From positions 1 to 10,719 of the forward strand of contig JASLAV010001011.1 in the NCBI GenBank assembly GCA_030146905.1: a DNA stretch of 10,719 nt, written 5' to 3'. Of the stretch, positions 5,398 through 10,719 are shown piece by piece. The notes under the pieces were generated by a model. The model did not search any database. It saw nothing but the letters and a program-made list of their open reading frames with translations, and was not told where the DNA came from. Numbering within the stretch: position 1 is the stretch's first letter; each line of letters begins with the position of its first letter. A program made the position numbers and the translations under genes. The stretch comes from Lentzea sp. (lineage in GTDB: Bacteria; Actinomycetota; Actinomycetes; Mycobacteriales; Pseudonocardiaceae).

Positions 5398-6939
5398 GAC
5401 GGAGGCGGTCTCCTCGCCCGTTGCCGACAGCAGCCGGTAACGGGCGTTGCGGCCGTCGAAGTCCAGCAACGCCACGGAGTTCCCGAAGTGCGGGCCGCTG
5501 GTCTTGCGCCAGCCCATCAGGTCCCGCGGCACGCCGGCGAGGTTGGCGAGACGGCGGAACACCCAGCCGGCGACGCGCGACCACGCCAGCCGGAACATGG
5601 GCTCGAGCGGCTTCGGCGGCTCGTTGTGGACCGGCGAGCACACGAGCTGGGTGACCAGTGCCTTGGTGGGCCTCGGGAAGTCGGCCACGGCGACGTAGCT
5701 GTGGTGGACGTCGCCGGAGAGCACGCACACCGTCGCGGTGTCGGTGTTCGCGGCCTTCTCGATCATGCGGGAGAGCCTGTCGAACGACTCGCGGAACGCG
5801 GGCCAGTGCTCCAGGTCGACCGCCTGCCTGATCTTCTCGGCGGCGCGACCCTGCCAGCCCGGCTTGCGCGCGCCGACCTCGTTGATGGACTGGAAGTGGC
5901 TGAGCGCGTGCGGCATCAGCCACGGCAGCGACGACCCGATCAGCAGGTGGTCGAAGTCACCCACGGCGTTGCGCTCGATCCACTCGAACTCCGCGTCGCT
6001 GACCATCTGCCGCTTGCCCTCGTCGAGGATGCGGCCGGAACGCGTGTCGACCATGAGCAGCCTGGCGCGGCCGAAGTCGCGGCGGTAGCTCCACCACGTG
6101 GACTTGCCGCCGTCGGTCTCCTTGTCCGCCTCCTCGGCGAACTCCTCCAGCAACGGCAGCACGTCCGTGTCCTGGGCCGTCACCTTGGCGTACAAGGGAT
6201 CCCTGGCGAGCTCGTCGGGGCCGAGGTTGCCGAGGTGCTGGTAGACCCAGTAGGAGGAGATGGCACCGCGGATCCTGTCGCGCCACCACGGCTTCTCGGC
6301 CATCTGCCTGCGCCACACGGCCGAGGTGTTCCAGTCGTCGCGCACGTCGTGGTCGTCGAAGATCATCGACGTCGGGACGACCGACAGCAGCCAGCGGATC
6401 TCCGGGTCGCCCCAGGTCTCGTGGTAGAGGCGGGCGTACTCGGAGAAGTGCACGACCTCGCCGTCTGGCTCCTCCGTGCCACGCCGGTGGTCACGCAGCC
6501 ACTGCTTGGTCGCCTCGGTGGGTTCGTCGGCGTAGACCTGGTCCCCCAGCAGGATCATCGCCTGCGGCCAGTCCTCCTCCGGCGTCTTCATGAGCCGTTG
6601 CGCGAACGCGTCGAGGGCGTCGTCCCCGACGGGCTGGCCCGGCGCGGCGCGGCACGACCCGAAGGCGATCCTGCGGACCTCGGCGGTGCGGATGACCGGC
6701 CTGGGGAAGCCGCTGCCCGGTTCCGGCCAGACCGTCTCACCGTCCAGCCGCACGTCGTACTCCGTGCGCGCACCGAGGTTCTCGAGCCTGACGAGAGCGA
6801 AGTGCTGCCTGCCAGCCTGGAACGTTCTCGCGGTGTGTCCCGCGATGGTCACTTCACACGAGGTGTCCGTTTCCACCCACACGGTCGCCGAGGTGTCGTG
6901 CACATGTCTGAGGAGCGGTCCGAGCACCAGCTTCGCCAC
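5374..6939 (-). CDS. PhoD-like (alkaline phosphatase D family) metallophosphoesterase
   Basis: The 521-residue product carries the PhoD family motifs: AFGSCRAAP (92-100), LGDQVYADE (131-139), FDDHDVRDDWN (194-204), VDTRSGR (297-303) and LSGDVHHSYVA (407-417). These residues bind the catalytic metals, and the enzyme is expected to hydrolyse phosphate mono- or diesters. A beta-rich N-terminal part (about 10-85) precedes the catalytic domain. Unlike classical secreted PhoD, the start shows no twin-arginine or hydrophobic signal, so the protein is probably cytoplasmic. GTG 6939 is chosen because TACTGT ends seven bases before it and no Shine-Dalgarno is properly placed; the next in-frame GTG at 6927 is the alternative. 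It is convergent with the isomerase-like gene, overlapping it by 24 bases, and divergent from the VOC gene only 24 bases away. Confidence 0.88.
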   Translation of the reverse strand: MAKLVLGPLLRHVHDTSATVWVETDTSCEVTIAGHTARTFQAGRQHFALVRLENLGARTEYDVRLDGETVWPEPGSGFPRPVIRTAEVRRIAFGSCRAAPGQPVGDDALDAFAQRLMKTPEEDWPQAMILLGDQVYADEPTEATKQWLRDHRRGTEEPDGEVVHFSEYARLYHETWGDPEIRWLLSVVPTSMIFDDHDVRDDWNTSAVWRRQMAEKPWWRDRIRGAISSYWVYQHLGNLGPDELARDPLYAKVTAQDTDVLPLLEEFAEEADKETDGGKSTWWSYRRDFGRARLLMVDTRSGRILDEGKRQMVSDAEFEWIERNAVGDFDHLLIGSSLPWLMPHALSHFQSINEVGARKPGWQGRAAEKIRQAVDLEHWPAFRESFDRLSRMIEKAANTDTATVCVLSGDVHHSYVAVADFPRPTKALVTQLVCSPVHNEPPKPLEPMFRLAWSRVAGWVFRRLANLAGVPRDLMGWRKTSGPHFGNSVALLDFDGRNARYRLLSATGEETASVLLGREPQ

Positions 6940-6946
6940 GCGCGAG

Positions 6947-6952
6947 ACAGTA
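6947..6952 (-). promoter_or_regulatory. Leaderless -10 box of the phoD-like gene
   Basis: On the minus strand TACTGT fits TANNNT and is followed by exactly seven bases and then GTG 6939. It shares its TA with the opposite-strand -10 box of the VOC gene. No strong -35 is visible. Confidence 0.5.
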
Positions 6953-6956
6953 CCCT
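6951..6956 (+). promoter_or_regulatory. Leaderless -10 box of the VOC gene
   Basis: TACCCT fits TANNNT and is followed by exactly seven bases and then GTG 6964. It is the mirror image of the phoD-side box about the TA at 6951-6952. It is the same hexamer, at the same spacing, as the GntR promoter at 2918-2923. Confidence 0.5.
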
Positions 6957-6963
6957 CGCACGC

Positions 6964-7458
6964 GTGGAAATCACGTTCGAGGCAGCGGATCCCCCCGCGC
7001 TGGCCGCTTTCTGGTCCGAGTTCGCCGGTGACGAGATCGAGCTGACGTTCGTGTGGAACGACGTGCCGAAGATCGAGAAGAACCGGGTGCACCTCGATCT
7101 CGCCTCCAAGTCACCGGAGCACCAGGCGGAGATCGTGGAGCGCGCGCTGAAGCTCGGCGCCGAGCACGCCGACGTCGGGCAGCGCGACGTGCCGTGGGTG
7201 GTGCTGCGGGATCCGCAGGGCAACGAGTTCTGCGTCCTCGAACCCCGGCCCGAGTACACCGGGGTGGTCGCGGCGGTGGTCGTCGACTCGCCGGACCCGC
7301 TCGTCTCGGCTCAGGCGACCGGGCACCCGGTGGCGCGCAGCGGTGACGGGTTCGCCTCGGTGCGACCGGAGCCGGGACCGTGGCTGGAGTACGTGCGGAC
7401 CGACGACCCGGAGCCGATCACGAACCGCGTTCGCGTGCGGTGGGCCGACCCGGTCTGA
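6964..7458 (+). CDS. VOC family (glyoxalase-like) protein with shortened C-terminus
   Basis: The 164-residue protein has beta-alpha-beta modules of the vicinal oxygen chelate fold, Glyoxalase_6-like subtype. The first module runs from VEITFEAADPPALAAFW to LTFVWNDVP. The second starts at NRVHLDL with the usual ligand H43 and ends LRDPQGNEFCVLEP with E93. A third module, about 99-150, follows, but the chain stops just after NRVRVRW, which aligns with NRVHLDL of the first half. A full fourth module is missing, and the equivalent His is R157. Relatives include small-molecule isomerases, dioxygenases and resistance proteins; the substrate here is unknown. GTG 6964 has no Shine-Dalgarno but a TANNNT box seven bases upstream, suggesting a leaderless mRNA. 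Confidence 0.8.
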   Translation: MEITFEAADPPALAAFWSEFAGDEIELTFVWNDVPKIEKNRVHLDLASKSPEHQAEIVERALKLGAEHADVGQRDVPWVVLRDPQGNEFCVLEPRPEYTGVVAAVVVDSPDPLVSAQATGHPVARSGDGFASVRPEPGPWLEYVRTDDPEPITNRVRVRWADPV

Positions 7459-7473
7459 TCCGATACATCGCAG

Positions 7474-7492
7474 GTCGGCCCTTTGGGTCGAC
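7474..7492 (+). terminator. Short hairpin after the VOC gene
   Basis: GTCGGCCC and GGGTCGAC form an 8-bp stem, including one G-U pair in RNA, around the loop TTT. It begins about 16 bases after the VOC stop codon. No T-tract follows directly, so it may be an accessory terminator ahead of the larger palindrome. Confidence 0.35.
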
Positions 7493-7524
7493 GACGCTTC
7501 TTCGGCGCACCGATATATCAGTTG

Positions 7525-7564
7525 TGCAATAAACGTTTGCGGACGTCCGCAAACGTTTATTGCA
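7525..7564. terminator. Perfect 40-bp palindrome, probable bidirectional terminator
   Basis: TGCAATAAACGTTTGCGGAC is followed directly by its exact reverse complement. The GC-rich centre GCGGACGTCCGC is flanked by AATAAACG on the left and CGTTTATT on the right. Read from either strand, a hairpin is therefore followed by a U-rich stretch. It lies between the convergent VOC gene (ends 7458) and DUF885 gene (ends 7610), where one element could stop both transcripts. A protein-binding palindrome is the main alternative. Confidence 0.65.
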
Positions 7565-7609
7565 TAAGAGTTCGTCAGCGCAGGTCAGGGCGTTGCAACG
7601 ACGCGAGTG

Positions 7610-9262
7610 TCAGAGAGCGGCGAGGCGCTCCCGCAGCGTGTCGAGGCCCATCGAGCCCATCTCCAGGGCTTCCTTGTGGAACTGCTTGAGGTCGAAGCCG
7701 GCGCCCTTGCGGGTCCTCACGTCCTCGCGCGCGGCCAGCCACAGGCGCTCGCCGAGCTTGTACGCCGGCGCCTGGCCGGGCCAGCCGAGGTAGCGGTCGA
7801 TCTCGTCGCGGGAGGCAGCGGGCTCCTGCAGCGTCCTGGTCAGCAGGAACTCGAGGCCGAGCTCCGGGGTCCAGCGCTCGCCGGGGTGGAAGCCGGTGCC
7901 GGCGGGGATCTCCAGCTCCAGGTGCATGCCGATGTCGATGATCACGCGGGCCGCGCGGAACAGGTGCGCGTCCAGCATGCCGAGCAGGTCGCAGTCGTCG
8001 TCGAGGTAGCCGAGCTCGCGCATGAGGCGTTCCGAGTAGAGCGCCCAGCCCTCGCCGTGGCCCGACACCCAGCACATGAGGCGCTGGAAGTCGTTCAGCG
8101 TCTGCGACTGGTAGACCGCCGTGGCGCACTGGAGGTGGTGGCCCGGGACGCCCTCGTGGTAGACCGTCGAGGTCTCGCGCCACGTCGGGAACACCGTCTT
8201 GCCCTCGGCGATCGACCACCACATGCGGCCGGGACGGCTGAAGTCCGCGGTCGGCGGCGTGTAGTAGGCGCCGACGCCACCGCCGGGCGGCGCGATCCTG
8301 CATTCCAGGTTCATCAGGGCGTCGGGCAGGTCGAAGTGCACGTCGCGCAGGTCGAGCAGGGCCTTGTCGGACAGCTCCTGCATCCACGCCTGCAGGCCGT
8401 CCTGGCCGTGGACCTGGTAGCGCGGGTTCTCGTCGAGGTACGCCGCGGTCTCCGCCAGCGAGGCGCCGGGCTTGAGACGGGCCGCGACCTCCTTCATCTC
8501 GGCCTCGATGCCGAGGAACTCCTGCCAGCCCCACTCGTAGGCCTCCGCGAGGTCGAGCTTCGAGCCGGTGAAGTAGCGGGAGCCGAGGCGGTAGCGATCC
8601 TCGCCGACGGCGTCCTTCTCCGGCGCGAGGGGGGCCAGCGTCGTGCGCAGGAAGGTGGCGAAGTCCGCGTAGGCGGAGGAAGCGGCGGCGGCACCGGCGT
8701 CCAAAGAGGAACGCACGGAGCCTTCCACGCCGGCGGACGCTACGAACGAGGTGAAGAACGTCGAAGCCCAGGTGTCGCACTGCTGGGCCACCTTGGTGAC
8801 CTGGCGCAACGCCGACACGTGGCCGCGGGACGCTGCGTGCGAGAGAGAGGCGCGCAGACCGTCGAGCGCGGCGGGCACGGCGGAGAGGCGGCGGCCGATC
8901 GTGGCCCACTGCTCCGGCGTGTCGGTCGGCATCTGGTCGAAGATGTCGCGCACGGACTGGATCGGGCTCGCGATGACGTTCAGCGAGGACTCGGTGGCAC
9001 CGGTCTCGTACAGCTCGTGTTCCAGGCCCGACCGTTCCAGGAAGACGGCGCGCGCCGCCTCTTCCGACGCATCCGCGGGCTGGGCGGCGGTGATGTCGGC
9101 GAGCGCGCGGACGGCGAGCTCGGCGCGTGCCGCGTGTCCTTCCGGCGAGAAGTCCGTCAGCTTGTCGTCTGAGCCCGCGAAGCCCAGGTTGGTGGCCGTG
9201 ATCGGGTCCAGCGCCACGTAATCACTGACGAACTTGTTGCTGATGTCGTGCACGGATGCCAT
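7610..9262 (-). CDS. DUF885 family metallopeptidase-like protein
   Basis: The 550-residue product matches the DUF885 family, whose members resemble zinc peptidases. The conserved HEGVPGHHLQ motif (369-378) supplies H369, E370, H375 and H376. Downstream GHGEGWALYSERL (401-413) holds the additional conserved Glu, and GWPGQAPAYKLGE (493-505) is the C-terminal family signature. No signal peptide or membrane segment is visible at the N-terminus (MASVHDISNKFVSDYVALDP), so it is probably cytoplasmic. The family function is poorly defined and the substrate unknown. ATG 9262 is chosen because it begins the conserved reading and TAGCGT ends eight bases before it without a Shine-Dalgarno. An in-frame GTG at 9292 lies upstream of that -10 box. 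The length is normal for the family. Confidence 0.9.
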   Translation of the reverse strand: MASVHDISNKFVSDYVALDPITATNLGFAGSDDKLTDFSPEGHAARAELAVRALADITAAQPADASEEAARAVFLERSGLEHELYETGATESSLNVIASPIQSVRDIFDQMPTDTPEQWATIGRRLSAVPAALDGLRASLSHAASRGHVSALRQVTKVAQQCDTWASTFFTSFVASAGVEGSVRSSLDAGAAAASSAYADFATFLRTTLAPLAPEKDAVGEDRYRLGSRYFTGSKLDLAEAYEWGWQEFLGIEAEMKEVAARLKPGASLAETAAYLDENPRYQVHGQDGLQAWMQELSDKALLDLRDVHFDLPDALMNLECRIAPPGGGVGAYYTPPTADFSRPGRMWWSIAEGKTVFPTWRETSTVYHEGVPGHHLQCATAVYQSQTLNDFQRLMCWVSGHGEGWALYSERLMRELGYLDDDCDLLGMLDAHLFRAARVIIDIGMHLELEIPAGTGFHPGERWTPELGLEFLLTRTLQEPAASRDEIDRYLGWPGQAPAYKLGERLWLAAREDVRTRKGAGFDLKQFHKEALEMGSMGLDTLRERLAAL

Positions 9263-9270
9263 GCGCCGAG

Positions 9271-9276
9271 ACGCTA
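9271..9276 (-). promoter_or_regulatory. Leaderless -10 box of the DUF885 gene
   Basis: On the minus strand TAGCGT fits TANNNT and is followed by eight bases and then ATG 9262, with no Shine-Dalgarno. No good -35 is evident; TTTTGG lies 17 bases upstream. This follows the pattern seen at the GntR, PhoD and VOC starts. Confidence 0.45.
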
Positions 9277-9323
9277 CCTCGCGTCCCTTCACACCAAAAG
9301 GTAGTTAGTCAAGCTCACGACCA

Positions 9324-9330
9324 AAGGAGG
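9324..9330 (+). promoter_or_regulatory. Strong Shine-Dalgarno setting a TTG start for the LppM-like gene
   Basis: AAGGAGG is a near-perfect ribosome-binding site, and eight bases separate it from the in-frame TTG at 9339. The in-frame GTG at 9369 is 38 bases away and has no comparable site, and the ATG at 9361 is out of frame. This favours the rare TTG codon. Confidence 0.6.
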
Positions 9331-9338
9331 GAACTGCG

Positions 9339-10022
9339 TTGTCCGGACCGTGCTGGCAGGATGTCCGGGTGCGTCGATCCCGGGCACTTCTGCTGCCGGT
9401 CTTCTTGTTGCTCGCCCTGTTCTCGCTGAGCGGTTGTGTCCGCGTCTACGCGGCCATGGCCGTCTCGGAGGACGACCGCGTCTCCGGCGAGATCGTCGCG
9501 GCCACGCCTCCCACGCAGGACAACGACCCCGGGCCCCAGCTCAAGGTGCCGCCGGAGCTCGCGAGCCGCGTCACCACCAAGCCGTACCGGGTGGAGGCGT
9601 ACGCGGGCACGCAGCTGTTCTTCAACGGTCTGTCGTTCGACGAGATGCGCACGCTGTCGACGTCGACCAGCTCGTCGAACAGCCGGTACAGCCTCAACTT
9701 CCGCCGTTCGGGTGATCTTGTCACGCTGTCGGGGTCTGTCGACCTGACGCAGGTGCCCGTGGAACGCGCCGACATCCAGGTGAAGGTGAGCTTCCCCGGC
9801 AAGGTCGTGAACACCAACGGCCGCGAGGAGGAGAACAACACCATCGCGTGGTCTCCGAAGCCCGGTCAGGCGTCGATGTTGCAGGCGACCGTGCAGTACG
9901 CGGGCGAGAACTCCAACTCGTTCCTCGGCTGGGCGCTGCTCGTCGCCGGGCTCACCGGCGGTGCCGCGCTGATCGTCGTCGTCCTCGCGCTCATCGCGCA
10001 CAAGCGCAGCGCCGTGGCCTGA
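9339..10022 (+). CDS. lppM: LppM-like membrane-anchored lipoprotein
   Basis: The 227-residue product begins with a lipoprotein signal peptide: basic RVRRSR, a hydrophobic stretch LLLPVFLLLALF and the lipobox LSGC, with lipidated Cys at residue 33. An extracytoplasmic LppM/DUF3153-type domain follows (VRVYAAMAVSEDDRVSGEIV, then a beta-rich middle). A membrane helix at about 197-219 (GWALLVAGLTGGAALIVVVLALIA) ends in a basic cytoplasmic tail. In Mycobacterium tuberculosis, LppM (Rv2171) is a surface lipoprotein implicated in phagosome trafficking, and a MetF-like gene (Rv2172c) follows it convergently. The same arrangement here, six bases apart, supports the call. The TTG start rests on the Shine-Dalgarno; GTG 9369 would give Cys23. 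The role in a non-pathogen is unknown. Confidence 0.85.
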   Translation: MSGPCWQDVRVRRSRALLLPVFLLLALFSLSGCVRVYAAMAVSEDDRVSGEIVAATPPTQDNDPGPQLKVPPELASRVTTKPYRVEAYAGTQLFFNGLSFDEMRTLSTSTSSSNSRYSLNFRRSGDLVTLSGSVDLTQVPVERADIQVKVSFPGKVVNTNGREEENNTIAWSPKPGQASMLQATVQYAGENSNSFLGWALLVAGLTGGAALIVVVLALIAHKRSAVA

Positions 10023-10028
10023 CGGCGC

Positions 10029-10719
10029 TCAGGCGCGCGCCACCAGTCCCAGGCGCCCCAGCACTTCCCGCGTCGCCTTGGCGCGGTTCATCGTGTAGAA
10101 GTGCAGCGCGGGCACGCCCTCGTCGAGCAGCCGCTGGCACATCTCGGTGGCGATGTCGATGCCGGTCGCGCGGAACCCCGCCACGTCGTCGGCGTACGGC
10201 TCCAGCCTGCGCGAGATCTCCACGGGCAGGTCGGCGCCGGACAGCTCCACGATCTTGGACAGGCCGCGCGGCGACAGCATCGGCATGATGCCGGGCAGGA
10301 TCGCCGCGGAACAGCCCGCGTCCGCCACCCTGTCGCGCAGCCGCAGGAACGGCTCCGGCGCGTGGAAGAGCTGCGCCACCGCGTAGTCCGCGCCCGCGTC
10401 GAGCTTGCGCAGCAGGAACTTCAGGTCGGTGTCGAGGTCGGCCGAGCGCGGGTGCCCGTACGGGAACGCCGCCACGCCCACGCAGAAGTCGCCGAGCTCG
10501 CGGACCAGTTTCACCAGCTCGTCGGCGTAGTTGAGGCCCTGCGGGTGCGCGACCCACTCGCCCATCGGGTCGCCGGGGGGGTCGCCGCGCAGCGCGAGGA
10601 CGTTGCGCACGCCGATCGCCGCGTACCAGCCGATGACGTTGCGCAGCTCGGCCACCGAGTGGTCGACGGCGGTCAGGTGCGCGACGGGCAGCAGCGTCGT
10701 CTCCTGCGCGATGCGGCCG
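10029..10719 (-). CDS. metF: Methylenetetrahydrofolate reductase (5' truncated by the window edge)
   Basis: The frame stays open to the right edge and gives 229 residues of a MetF-type TIM-barrel flavoprotein, which reduces 5,10-methylene-THF to 5-methyl-THF for methionine synthesis. Recognisable parts are QETTLLPVAHLTAVDHS near the left end of the fragment, then IGVRNVLALRGDPPGD, FCVGVAAFPYGHPRS, LKFLLRKLDAGADYAVAQLF and PGIMPM. The C-terminal EGVPALHFYTMNRAKATREVL is typical of the family. About 70 N-terminal residues should lie beyond the window, judging by the usual length near 300. It converges on the LppM-like gene with a six-base gap. In actinobacteria such proteins can be divergent MetF homologues, so activity is probable but not certain. 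Confidence 0.9.
   Translation of the reverse strand, partial: GRIAQETTLLPVAHLTAVDHSVAELRNVIGWYAAIGVRNVLALRGDPPGDPMGEWVAHPQGLNYADELVKLVRELGDFCVGVAAFPYGHPRSADLDTDLKFLLRKLDAGADYAVAQLFHAPEPFLRLRDRVADAGCSAAILPGIMPMLSPRGLSKIVELSGADLPVEISRRLEPYADDVAGFRATGIDIATEMCQRLLDEGVPALHFYTMNRAKATREVLGRLGLVARA

Noticed and set aside
7460..7519. Near-direct repeat CCGATACATC / CCGATATATC 50 bases apart
   Set aside because: Only two short copies with one mismatch; no neighbouring mobile-element feature or attachment-site logic.
1..10719. CRISPR array, insertion sequence or prophage
   Set aside because: No regularly spaced repeats, transposase or integrase coding, or terminal inverted repeats with target duplications were seen.

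Overview
The window is high-GC DNA with frequent GTG starts. It carries a mycothiol-type maleylpyruvate isomerase homologue, an LppM-like lipoprotein next to a MetF-type reductase (an arrangement I recall from mycobacteria), an actinobacterial LexA-type SOS box and several apparently leaderless promoters. Together these point to an actinomycete, probably of the Pseudonocardiaceae (Lentzea/Saccharothrix/Amycolatopsis-like). The family assignment is inference from style and gene content only.

Layout from left to right. (1) 1-534: the 3' end of a large Lhr-type helicase gene. (2) 535-1297: about 760 bases with no convincing gene, visibly C-rich on the + strand. (3) 1298-2910, minus strand: a two-gene unit of a GntR/FCD regulator and 1-aminocyclopropane-1-carboxylate (ACC) deaminase, coupled by a 4-base stop/start overlap. 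Its promoter looks leaderless, and an inverted-repeat operator lies across the regulator's start codon. (4) 2947-4046, minus strand: a YbaK-type aminoacyl-tRNA deacylase-like gene and a GNAT acetyltransferase, again overlapping by 4 bases, closed by a strong hairpin. (5) 4047-4249: a divergent control region holding a + strand promoter, a perfect LexA-type SOS box inside a 22-base palindrome, and a leader with a perfect 15-bp stem-loop. (6) 4250-5397, + strand: a SAV_6107-type HEPN protein and a DinB/YfiT-superfamily mycothiol-dependent isomerase-like protein, overlapping by 4 bases.

(7) 5374-6939, minus strand: a PhoD-like phosphoesterase without a visible export signal, overlapping the previous gene tail to tail. 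(8) 6964-7458, + strand: a VOC/glyoxalase-like protein divergent from phoD. The two starts are mirror images around one shared TA step of overlapping -10 boxes. (9) 7525-7564: a perfect 40-bp palindrome between convergent genes, probably a bidirectional terminator. (10) 7610-9262, minus strand: a DUF885 metallopeptidase-like protein. (11) 9339-10022, + strand: an LppM-like lipoprotein. (12) 10029 to the right edge, minus strand: a 5'-truncated methylenetetrahydrofolate reductase.

The most interesting unit is region 5-6: an apparently DNA-damage-regulated operon pairing a HEPN protein with a DinB-superfamily protein behind a strongly structured leader. The second is the set of compact leaderless promoters, especially the mirror-symmetric divergent pair at 6937-6966 and the regulator whose operator covers its own start codon.
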